Source: CAVPTL01 sp963727235 | GTDB lineage: Bacteria; Actinomycetota; Thermoleophilia; Gaiellales; JAICJC01 | Direction of reading: 5' to 3' | Assembly (NCBI GenBank): GCA_963727235.1 | Contig: CAVSFZ010000015.1 | Span: 159,374-223,373 of the forward strand | Length of the DNA stretch: 64,000 nt | Part shown: positions 9,544 through 16,683 of the stretch, piece after piece | Layout of the letters: each line of letters begins with the position of its first letter | Numbering within the stretch: position 1 is the stretch's first letter | Notes under the pieces: model-generated | Databases searched by the model: none | Seen by the model: the letters and a program-made list of their open reading frames with translations, nothing else | Told to the model about the DNA's origin: nothing | Program-made: the position numbers and the translations under genes

Positions 9544-11826
9544 ATGTCGGACACCGCGCAGAACAGCGATCTGGGAGTGCTCGAGACCACACCGCCGGCG
9601 TTCACAGCCGAGCAGGTCGCAGCGATCGCGCGCGAGCTCTTCGGCGTGGACGGCATCGCCCGCGATCTGGGAAGCGAGCGCGACCAGACGTTCATGATCG
9701 ATGCCGAGGGCGGCGGCGGGGTGCTCAAGGTCTCGAACCTGGGCGAGCTTCCCCAGTCGCTCGATTTCGAGGCCGCTGCCCTCCTGCACGTGGCCGCGAC
9801 CGACCCGGAGCTGCCGGTGGCACGTCAGCTGCCGCGGCCGGGAGCCGGCCCGGTGCCCGATCTGGAGGACTACCGGCCGCGCTTCGAGGGCCCCGACGGC
9901 TCTCATTACGTTCGCTTCTTCGAGCGCCTGCACGGCCGCTCGATGCTGCTCGGACCCGACCTCGACGATGCCGCGGTGGTCGCCTTCGGTGCGGTCTGTG
10001 CCCGGCTCGCCCGTGCGCTTCGCGGGTTCTTCCATCCCGCCGCGGGACGCAAGCTGCTGTGGGACACCAAGCACACCTCGGATCTGCACGGGCTGGTCGA
10101 CTCAATCTCCGACCCCGCCCGGCGGGCGATGGTGGAGCGGATCCTCGATCGCTTCGACGCCAAGGTGGCTCCCCGCTATCCGCAGCTGCGGGCGCAGGTC
10201 GTGCACAACGATCTCACGCTCGACAATGTGCTGCTGGATGAACGCGGCCTGGTCACGGGGATCTCAGACTTCGGCGACATCGTGCACACCTCCCTGGTCA
10301 CCGACCTGGCGGCCACGCTGGTCTCGGTGGTACGGGGGCGCTCGCCCGACGATGTCTTTCGCACGGCTCGGCTGCTGCTCGACGGCTACCAGTCGCTGAT
10401 ACCGTTGGAGCCGCTCGAGCTGGAGCTGGTGGGAGACGTGGTCTCCGCCCGCCTGGCAACCCTCGTGACCGTCAGCGCCTGGAGGGTGCTGCGCTATCCC
10501 GAGAACGCCGAGTACATCCAGGGTTGGGACGCCGACAGCTGGGCATTGATCGAGCAGTTCGACGCGATTGGGCCCGATGCGGTCTGTCAGGGCGTGGGGG
10601 CGCCGGCCCCGCCGATGGACGACGCCGAGCTGGCGGTACGTCGGCGGGCCGTGCTGGGGGCGGCGATCACCCCGCCAACCTATGCGCGGCCGGTGCACGT
10701 CAGCCGCGGCCGGGGCGCGTGGCTGTTCGAGGCCGACGGCCGGCGGGTGCTGGACGCGTATAACAACGTGCCGGTGGTGGGCCATTGCCACCCGCGCGTG
10801 ACCGAGGCTGTGGTGCGCCAGACGCGGGCGATCAACACCCACTCCCGCTACCTGTACGAGCCGCTGGTCGATCTCGGCGAGCGGATCATCCAGAGCATGC
10901 CCGCAGGACTCGGTCTGGACACGATCATGCTCGTGAACTCGGGCAGCGAGGCCAACGACATCGCTTGGCGGATCGCGACGGCAGCGACCGGCAACGGCGG
11001 CGGATTGGTGACCGGCTTCGCCTACCACGGGGTCACCACGGTGATCAACGACATGTCGCCGGAGGAGTGGGTGGACGACTACCGGCCCGACTTCGTCGAG
11101 ACGCTCGCTGAGATCGCCGGGGGAGCGACAGAGGATGCGATTGCCCGGCTCGCCCAGCGCGGGGTGGCGCCTGCGGCCGTGTACCTCGACACCGGGTTTA
11201 CCAGCGACGGGTTCTTGGAGCCTGAGCCGTCAGAGGTGCAGGCGATCACCGCGGCCGTCCGCGCGGCCGGCGGGCTGGTGGTGGCCGACGAGGTGCAGGC
11301 CGGGCACGGCCGAAACGGCGAGCACCTGTGGTCGTTTCAGAGCTACGGTCTCGAGCCCGACTTCGTCACCATGGGGAAGCCGATGGGCAACGGCTATCCG
11401 GTGGCCGCACTGGTCACACGCAGCGATCTGGCCGAGCGGTTTGCCGAGACGACCGAGTTCTTCAGTACCTTCGGCGGCAACACGGTGGCGGCCTCAGCCG
11501 CGCTCGCGGTGCTGGACGTGATCGACGACTACCGGCTGGTGGATCATGTCGCGCGCGTGGGCGCCCGGCTCAAGTCCGAGATCGAGAGAGTGGCGGCGGG
11601 TCACCCCGAGATCGTGGCGGTGCGCGGGCGCGGGCTCCTGATCGGCGTCGAGATGGTCGACCCCCGCCGAGCGGGCCAGGTGGTCGACGCGATGCGCGAG
11701 CATGGAGTCCTGATCGGCCGCACCGGTCCCCACCATGACACTCTCAAGATCCGCCCGCCGCTGGTCTTCAGCGACGAGCACATCCCGGTTCTGATCGACG
11801 CCCTGGTCGCCGCACTCGCTGAGTGA
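9544..11826 (+). CDS. Fusion of APH-type kinase and class III aminotransferase/phospho-lyase
   Basis: 760 residues from ATG. Residues about 30-330 are an aminoglycoside-phosphotransferase-fold kinase with catalytic loop HNDLTLDN and metal-binding SDFGD. Residues about 345-760 are a PLP-dependent class III aminotransferase: VNSGSEAND, ADEVQAGHGR and the PLP lysine in MGKPMGNG. Known relatives of this pair are hydroxylysine kinase with phosphohydroxylysine or phosphoethanolamine phospho-lyase, so I infer phosphorylation of a hydroxy-amine followed by elimination or transamination of the product. Longer homologues carry an M23 peptidase-like insert between the two; here it is absent. Its stop codon lies inside a palindrome. 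Confidence 0.85.
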   Translation: MSDTAQNSDLGVLETTPPAFTAEQVAAIARELFGVDGIARDLGSERDQTFMIDAEGGGGVLKVSNLGELPQSLDFEAAALLHVAATDPELPVARQLPRPGAGPVPDLEDYRPRFEGPDGSHYVRFFERLHGRSMLLGPDLDDAAVVAFGAVCARLARALRGFFHPAAGRKLLWDTKHTSDLHGLVDSISDPARRAMVERILDRFDAKVAPRYPQLRAQVVHNDLTLDNVLLDERGLVTGISDFGDIVHTSLVTDLAATLVSVVRGRSPDDVFRTARLLLDGYQSLIPLEPLELELVGDVVSARLATLVTVSAWRVLRYPENAEYIQGWDADSWALIEQFDAIGPDAVCQGVGAPAPPMDDAELAVRRRAVLGAAITPPTYARPVHVSRGRGAWLFEADGRRVLDAYNNVPVVGHCHPRVTEAVVRQTRAINTHSRYLYEPLVDLGERIIQSMPAGLGLDTIMLVNSGSEANDIAWRIATAATGNGGGLVTGFAYHGVTTVINDMSPEEWVDDYRPDFVETLAEIAGGATEDAIARLAQRGVAPAAVYLDTGFTSDGFLEPEPSEVQAITAAVRAAGGLVVADEVQAGHGRNGEHLWSFQSYGLEPDFVTMGKPMGNGYPVAALVTRSDLAERFAETTEFFSTFGGNTVAASAALAVLDVIDDYRLVDHVARVGARLKSEIERVAAGHPEIVAVRGRGLLIGVEMVDPRRAGQVVDAMREHGVLIGRTGPHHDTLKIRPPLVFSDEHIPVLIDALVAALAE

Positions 11827-11855
11827 ATAAAAGGTGCCAGGCACCTTTTATTCAC
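11823..11855. terminator. 16-bp perfect palindrome overlapping the stop codon
   Basis: GTGAATAAAAGGTGCC (11823-11838), one base, then its exact reverse complement (11840-11855). The TGA stop of the upstream gene is at 11824-11826. The RNA form would be a stem followed by few Ts, so it may terminate; the AAAAGGTGCC-GGCACCTTTT core also looks like a mobile palindromic (REP-type) unit. Confidence 0.55.
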
Positions 11856-11869
11856 GTGTCGCTTGTCAG

Positions 11870-11898
11870 TTGAAGAGTTTTTGAGTCTCGTCTAAACT
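11870..11898 (+). promoter_or_regulatory. Promoter of the DtxR/MntR-type repressor, likely leaderless
   Basis: TTGAAG (11870-11875) and TAAACT (11893-11898) are 17 nt apart. The start ATG at 11905 is only 7 nt after the -10, so transcription should begin at or next to the start codon. A loose dyad AGTTT...AAACT (11876-11898) spans the promoter and could be an autoregulatory operator. Confidence 0.5.
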
Positions 11899-11904
11899 TG
11901 TTTT

Positions 11905-12555
11905 ATGGTCAGCGAGGCGGCTCAGGACTATCTCAAGGCGATCTGGAAGCTCCAATCCCGGGGAGAGGTCACCACCAACGCCCTGGCCGCGGAGCTGGGA
12001 GTCTCGCCGGCTTCGGCCACCGCGATGCTGAAGAAGCTCGACAAGCTTGGCCTGGTGCGCCACGAGCGCTATCACGGAGCCACGCTCACACCGTCGGGCG
12101 AGCGGATCGCGCTCGAGGTCGTGCGCCACCACCGGTTGCTGGAGCTGTACCTGATGGAGGCGCTGGGACTGACGTGGGACGAGGTGCACTCCGAAGCGGA
12201 GCGGCTCGAGCATCACCTCTCAGAGGAGCTCGAGGCCCGTATCGACGAGGCGCTCGGATATCCCACACGTGACCCGCACGGCGATCCCATTCCCACCGCT
12301 GACCTGGTGCTGGAATCACATGAACGCGTGCTTCTGTGTGACGTGGCAGAAGGCGACCAGGCCGTGGTGCGTCGCGTGCCCGATAGCGACGCCGAGCTGC
12401 TGCGGTATCTCGCCAGCCTCGGGCTGATGCCCGAGCGCGAGCTGATCGTGGTCGAACAGGCGCCGTTCGACGGGCCGGTGACGGTTGAGGTTGACGGTGA
12501 GCGCCACGCCATCGGCCGCAGCGTGGCCGCCCGTATCGAGGTGGCGGCACCCTGA
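11905..12555 (+). CDS. Metal-dependent transcriptional repressor, DtxR/MntR family
   Basis: 216 residues. The first 60 form a winged helix (EAAQDYLKAIWKLQSRGEV, with recognition helix SPASATAMLKKLDKLGLV). Residues 60-140 are the metal-binding and dimerisation domain (HHRLLELYLMEALGL, and H/E residues in EAERLEHHLSE). The C-terminal 75 residues are an SH3-like FeoA domain (LLRYLASLGLMPERELIV). Such regulators sense Fe(II) or Mn(II) and repress uptake genes. Position 5 bp upstream of mntH suggests manganese-responsive autoregulated control, though the efeU iron box may also be its target. Confidence 0.9.
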   Translation: MVSEAAQDYLKAIWKLQSRGEVTTNALAAELGVSPASATAMLKKLDKLGLVRHERYHGATLTPSGERIALEVVRHHRLLELYLMEALGLTWDEVHSEAERLEHHLSEELEARIDEALGYPTRDPHGDPIPTADLVLESHERVLLCDVAEGDQAVVRRVPDSDAELLRYLASLGLMPERELIVVEQAPFDGPVTVEVDGERHAIGRSVAARIEVAAP

Positions 12556-12560
12556 CGCCG

Positions 12561-13877
12561 GTGCCGCCTCCTGAGCTGGTCGTGACCGACCCGGGCGCCG
12601 CCGCCCTCCCGGGCGAAGCGCGCGTCGCCACGGCCGCCGAGCGGTCGCTCTCGGGTGAGCGGCGGGGACTACGCGGCCTGTGGCCGTTTCTGGGTCCGGC
12701 GTTCATCGCCGCGGTCGCCTACGTCGATCCCGGCAACTTCGCCACCAACATCGCAGCCGGCGCCAAGTACGGCTATCTGCTGCTGTGGGTGATCCTGGTC
12801 TCCAACCTGATGGCGATGCTGATCCAGACGATGAGCGCGAAGCTGGGCATCGCCACCGGTATGAATCTGCCGGAGGTGTGCCGCCAGGAGTTTCCCAGGC
12901 CGGTCACGATCGGCCTGTGGATTCAGGCCGAGGTGATCGCGATGGCAACCGATCTGGCCGAGTTCATCGGCGCGGCGCTCGGCCTCAACCTGCTCTTCGG
13001 GATGCCGCTGCTGTGGGCGGGGGCGCTCACCGGCGTGTTCGCGTTCGGCCTCCTGGCACTGCAGACGCGCGGCGGTTTCCGGCACTTCGAGGCGGCGGTG
13101 GTGTGCCTGGTGGGGATCATCGTGGCCGGGTTCGCCTTCCAGATGGTGCATGCCCACCCCGATCCAGCCTCGCTCGGCCACGGGATGTTCGTGCCGGGAT
13201 TCTCGGGAACCGAGAGCGTGCTGCTCGCCGCCGGCATCCTCGGCGCGACCGTGATGCCCCACGTGATCTATCTGCACTCCGCCCTGACGCAGCGGCGAGT
13301 GGTGGGCAAGAACGACGCCGAGCGGCTCAAGATCTTCCGGTTCGAGCGGATCGACGTGATCATCGCGATGGTGATCGCAGGGCTGGTCAACATGTCGATG
13401 CTGATCGCCGCCGCCGGCATCTTCCACTCCTCCGGACTGGTCGGGGTCGACTCGATCGAAGGCGCCTACGCCGGATTCAAAAACCAGGTCGGCGATCACG
13501 CCGAGCTGTGGTTCGGGTTCGCGCTGCTGGCATCGGGCCTGTCCTCGTCGTCGGTGGGCACGCTCGCCGGCCAGGTGGTGATGCAGGGCTTCGTGAAGCG
13601 GTCGATCCCGCTGTTCGTGCGACGCCTGGCCACCATGGCCCCGGCCATGCTGGTGCTGGCGATCGGGGTCGATCCGTCCCGGGCGCTGGTGCTGAGCCAG
13701 GTCGCGCTCTCGTTCGGCATCCCGTTTGCGCTGATTCCACTGGTGATCTTCTGCTGCAACCGCCGCCTGATGGGGAATCTCACCAACCGCCGGCTGACGA
13801 CCGTGGTCGCGGTGATCGTCGCAACCGTGATCGTCGCCCTCAACATCTTCCTGCTCGAGCAGACGATCTTTGGGTAG
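12561..13877 (+). CDS. mntH: Nramp-family divalent metal transporter
   Basis: 438 residues from GTG, 5 bp after the repressor stop, so one transcript. The first 40 residues look disordered; then TM1 carries YVDPGNFATN, the DPGN metal-binding motif of Nramp, and TM6 region has GATVMPHVIYLHSAL with the MPH motif. About eleven hydrophobic segments follow. The protein imports Mn(II) and possibly Fe(II) with protons. Confidence 0.95.
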   Translation: MPPPELVVTDPGAAALPGEARVATAAERSLSGERRGLRGLWPFLGPAFIAAVAYVDPGNFATNIAAGAKYGYLLLWVILVSNLMAMLIQTMSAKLGIATGMNLPEVCRQEFPRPVTIGLWIQAEVIAMATDLAEFIGAALGLNLLFGMPLLWAGALTGVFAFGLLALQTRGGFRHFEAAVVCLVGIIVAGFAFQMVHAHPDPASLGHGMFVPGFSGTESVLLAAGILGATVMPHVIYLHSALTQRRVVGKNDAERLKIFRFERIDVIIAMVIAGLVNMSMLIAAAGIFHSSGLVGVDSIEGAYAGFKNQVGDHAELWFGFALLASGLSSSSVGTLAGQVVMQGFVKRSIPLFVRRLATMAPAMLVLAIGVDPSRALVLSQVALSFGIPFALIPLVIFCCNRRLMGNLTNRRLTTVVAVIVATVIVALNIFLLEQTIFG

Positions 13878-13899
13878 AGATCCCGGCTAGGCTTTCACT

Positions 13900-14817
13900 A
13901 TGCCGGAGCCGCTCGCTGAACCCACCGCTGGGTATGTGACCTCGATCCTGGAGGCGATCGGCTCGACTCCGTTGCTGCAGATCGAGGGCGTGTACGCCAA
14001 GCTCGAGTACCTGAATCCTTCCGGCTCGGTGAAGGCGCGGATCGCGCGGTACATGATCGAGCGGGCCGAGGCGGAGGGGCTGCTGCAGCCGGGGTTCACG
14101 ATCGTCGAGGCCTCCAGCGGCAACACCGGCAACGCCATGAGCATGGTGGCCGCGGCCAAGGGCTACCGGATGCTGGTCGTGATGCCCGCGGGTATGAGCC
14201 CGGAGCGGGCGGCGATCTCACGCGCGCACGGCGCGGACGTGATGCTGATCGGCGACTTCCATGTGAACGCGGCACTCGAGCATGCTGCGCTTCTGGGTCA
14301 GCGGCCGGGCTACTTCAATCCCGCCCAGTTCGATTCGCAGTGGAACGTGGACGAGAACCAGGAGTGGCTCGGCGCCGAGATCCTCGGCCAGCTCCCGGAG
14401 CTACCGGACGCGCTGGTGGTTGGGATCGGCACCGGGGGCACGCTGATCGGCGTGGGCCGGGCGTTTCGCGAGGCCAATCCCGACGTGAAGCTGGTCGGGC
14501 TGGAGCCCGACGAGTCGTGCACGATCGTGTGCGGAGAGATCGCCCATCATTCGATCGAGGGCATCGCCGACGGGTTCGTGCCGGGGATCATCCAGCGGCA
14601 CGGGTCAGAGGTCGACTCCTACGTTTCGGTGTCGAGTCCCGAGAGCCTTGCCGAGATGCGACGGCTGGCGCGTGAGCATGGCCTGTTCGTCGGCCCCAGC
14701 TCCGGGGCGCACATGGTGGCGGCCAAGCGGCTGCGCGGGCAGCATCCCGAGCTCGAGACGGTGGTGACGCTGCTCTGCGACGAGGGCGAGAAGTACATCA
14801 CCGACCACTACGCGTAG
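13900..14817 (+). CDS. PLP-dependent cysteine synthase/cystathionine beta-synthase-like enzyme
   Basis: 305 residues from ATG. The PLP lysine sits in LNPSGSVKARIA (about residue 46), the asparagine/phosphate loop in ASSGNTGNAM, and the glycine-rich phosphate-binding loop is GIGTGGTLIG. The C-terminus has GPSSGAHMVAA. Length and motifs match O-acetylserine sulfhydrylase (CysK/CysM), but the usual TGITS-type substrate loop is replaced here, so the acceptor and leaving group are uncertain. It is followed by the repeat micro-protein on the opposite strand. Confidence 0.85.
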   Translation: MPEPLAEPTAGYVTSILEAIGSTPLLQIEGVYAKLEYLNPSGSVKARIARYMIERAEAEGLLQPGFTIVEASSGNTGNAMSMVAAAKGYRMLVVMPAGMSPERAAISRAHGADVMLIGDFHVNAALEHAALLGQRPGYFNPAQFDSQWNVDENQEWLGAEILGQLPELPDALVVGIGTGGTLIGVGRAFREANPDVKLVGLEPDESCTIVCGEIAHHSIEGIADGFVPGIIQRHGSEVDSYVSVSSPESLAEMRRLAREHGLFVGPSSGAHMVAAKRLRGQHPELETVVTLLCDEGEKYITDHYA

Positions 14818-14824
14818 CTGACGC

Positions 14825-15079
14825 TCAGTCGGCTTCTGTCGATCCTCCGCCGGAGACCATCGACCAGCGCGACCGGGAGGAGAGCACCGACCAGCGCGAC
14901 TGGGACGAGAGCAGCGACCCGATCGACGCGAACGAGCCCACCGAGAGGATCGAGCAGGCACTCCCGACCGAGCCGATCGAGAGCACCGACCCGGCGCTTC
15001 CGATCGACAGCACCGAGTCGGTGGAAGCGATCGAAAGCAGCGAGCGCTGCGAGCGGAACGACCAGCGTGAGGTTGTCAT
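14825..15079 (-). CDS. Serine/glycine hexapeptide-repeat small protein
   Basis: 84 residues from ATG, starting MTTSRWSFRSQRSLLSIAS and continuing with tandem six-residue units of the type SVLSIG / SAGSVL / SIGSVG, ending in SRWSVLSSRSRWS. I recall similar short proteins in many actinobacterial genomes, of unknown function; the regular S-L-I-S-G periodicity could form a beta-solenoid. The opposite strand is also fully open and would encode an acidic repeat, but it lacks a start codon in the right place. It is divergent from the cNMP-binding gene 48 bp away. Confidence 0.6.
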   Translation of the reverse strand: MTTSRWSFRSQRSLLSIASTDSVLSIGSAGSVLSIGSVGSACSILSVGSFASIGSLLSSQSRWSVLSSRSRWSMVSGGGSTEAD

Positions 15080-15127
15080 GCCCGTGTTCTAGCGCGTCGG
15101 AGGCGGCTGCGCGCGATAATCACGGGG

Positions 15128-15550
15128 ATGGATGTCGCTGATCTCGAGAACCTCGCTGTCTTCGCCGGTCTCGGCGAGGATGACATCACCCGTGTTGCGG
15201 AGGCGGCCACCGAGCGCTCCTACCCCGCCGGCCGCGACGTGGTCGTGATGGGGGAGATCACCGACGGGTTCTTCGTGATCCTCACCGGTACCGCCCGGGT
15301 GGTGGGCCGTGGCGACACGCCGCTGGCCACGTTGGGCGAGGGTGACTTCTTCGGCGAGGTCGGTGCTCTTGATGCCGGCCCAGGATACGCGTCCGCCCGC
15401 ACCGCCACCGTGACCGCCGAGACCGATCTGGCCGTGGCGCTGTTGTCCGGCGAGCGGTTTACCGAGCTGGTGGCGAGCATCCCCGGATTCCGCGAGCACA
15501 TCGTGACCGTCATGCGCGACCGCGACGAGAAACGGTCGGGTAACCGCTAA
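15128..15550 (+). CDS. Single-domain cyclic nucleotide-binding protein
   Basis: 140 residues, entirely a cNMP-binding beta-barrel. The phosphate-binding cassette is seen as GDFFGEVGALDAG followed by RTATV. No DNA-binding, kinase or channel domain is attached, so it may act as a regulatory subunit or a nucleotide sink. It is 20-50 bp upstream of the cupin gene, probably cotranscribed. Confidence 0.85.
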   Translation: MDVADLENLAVFAGLGEDDITRVAEAATERSYPAGRDVVVMGEITDGFFVILTGTARVVGRGDTPLATLGEGDFFGEVGALDAGPGYASARTATVTAETDLAVALLSGERFTELVASIPGFREHIVTVMRDRDEKRSGNR

Positions 15551-15603
15551 CACGCCATGGGGGTGTCCGGGTGTCTGGATCTGGTGAAGAGGGCGAGGGC
15601 CGG

Positions 15604-16023
15604 ATGTTTCGGCTGCTCGACGCCGGCGATGCCTTCTGGCGGCCGTCGAACCAGATGCGCGTGCAAAACACCGACCTCGCCAAGCAGCTGGGCCTCTCAA
15701 CCCTCGGAGCGCGGTTGTGGCGCCTGACTCCCGGGCAGGCATCGACCAAGCATCGGCACATCCAGGAGACTGAGATGTACGTGCTGCTGGAGGGCACCGG
15801 CCGCATGCGGGTGGGGGACGAGCTGCTCACCCTCGAGCCGCTCTCGGCCGTGGCGGTCGATCCGCCCGCGGTGCGACAGGTGTTCAACGACACCGACCGG
15901 GACGCGCTGTGGCTGGTGGTGGGCGCGCCGCCGGAGCTGGCCAACACGCTCGAGATGACTCCCGAGCGGATGGCGATCATCTACCCCGAGGGGCCCCAGG
16001 CGCTGCCGCCCGAGCTTTCGTAG
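15604..16023 (+). CDS. Single-domain cupin protein
   Basis: 139 residues from ATG 15604 (GTG 15571 would add 11 low-complexity residues). The first cupin motif is PGQASTKHRHIQETEMYVL, with two histidines and a glutamate as metal ligands, and the second motif lies around NDTDRDALWLVV. It could be a small-molecule sensor, isomerase or dioxygenase; nothing fixes the substrate. Downstream 10 bp begins a membrane protein gene. Confidence 0.82.
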   Translation: MFRLLDAGDAFWRPSNQMRVQNTDLAKQLGLSTLGARLWRLTPGQASTKHRHIQETEMYVLLEGTGRMRVGDELLTLEPLSAVAVDPPAVRQVFNDTDRDALWLVVGAPPELANTLEMTPERMAIIYPEGPQALPPELS

Positions 16024-16032
16024 GCGCCGTCC

Positions 16033-16656
16033 GTGGCGTACGATGGGAGGGTGGAGACGCCTGTCTACAGAGAGTTGGCCGGTCCACGGTGGGTACCGCC
16101 CCGCCGGTTGGTTGCCGGTCTCTGGATCGCCGCCGTGATCGCGGTAGCCTACTACGGATTCCACACGACCGTGCCCTACGATCCGCTGGCCTCGGCACCT
16201 CAAGGAGTCAGCGCCGCGTTGGCGGGCATCGAGCCCGGCAAGACCTACACAGCGATCGTCCCGCTCCAGACCCCCAGCGGCGAGCGAGCGACCTTGATCA
16301 GCGCGACCCCGGCGAGCAACACCGGGGCGCGATTCGTGAGCGTGACCGGGTTGACCTCCAATCCGGGCGGATACATCGTCCGTCCCGGCGGCCCCAGGGT
16401 CGCCGCGTCCCAGTCGTCAACGGTCGATGCCCTGCGCCCTATCGCCGGACTCCGGTTCAGCCCGCCGAGCGCGGACGGCGTCTGGACACACGCCTGGATC
16501 GCTGTGACCTTCCGGATGGAGCGCGGCGGCTGCGTCGACCTGCCCAAGCTGCGGCTGCGATACGCGGTGGGGTCGACCGAGTTCACGCGGGTGACGGCGC
16601 TCTCGCTGCGATTGTCGTCGGCTCGCGGTCCTCGGGCCGCGGGCTCCTGCACCTAA
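16033..16656 (+). CDS. Membrane-anchored extracytoplasmic protein of unknown function
   Basis: 207 residues from GTG 16033; GTG 16051 is an alternative start. One transmembrane helix (about residues 27-46, VAGLWIAAVIAVAYYGFHTT) follows a basic, proline-rich N-terminus, so the remaining 160 residues are outside. No recognised domain. It ends 28 bp before the convergent ABC permease gene. Confidence 0.65.
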   Translation: MAYDGRVETPVYRELAGPRWVPPRRLVAGLWIAAVIAVAYYGFHTTVPYDPLASAPQGVSAALAGIEPGKTYTAIVPLQTPSGERATLISATPASNTGARFVSVTGLTSNPGGYIVRPGGPRVAASQSSTVDALRPIAGLRFSPPSADGVWTHAWIAVTFRMERGGCVDLPKLRLRYAVGSTEFTRVTALSLRLSSARGPRAAGSCT

Positions 16657-16683
16657 CCCGCGCCGGCATGGGTCAAACCTCCG

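Noticed and set aside
14823..15092. Plus-strand acidic repeat protein opposite the SIGS-repeat gene
   Set aside because: Open but without a start codon at its beginning; the minus strand has ATG and a plausible N-terminus.
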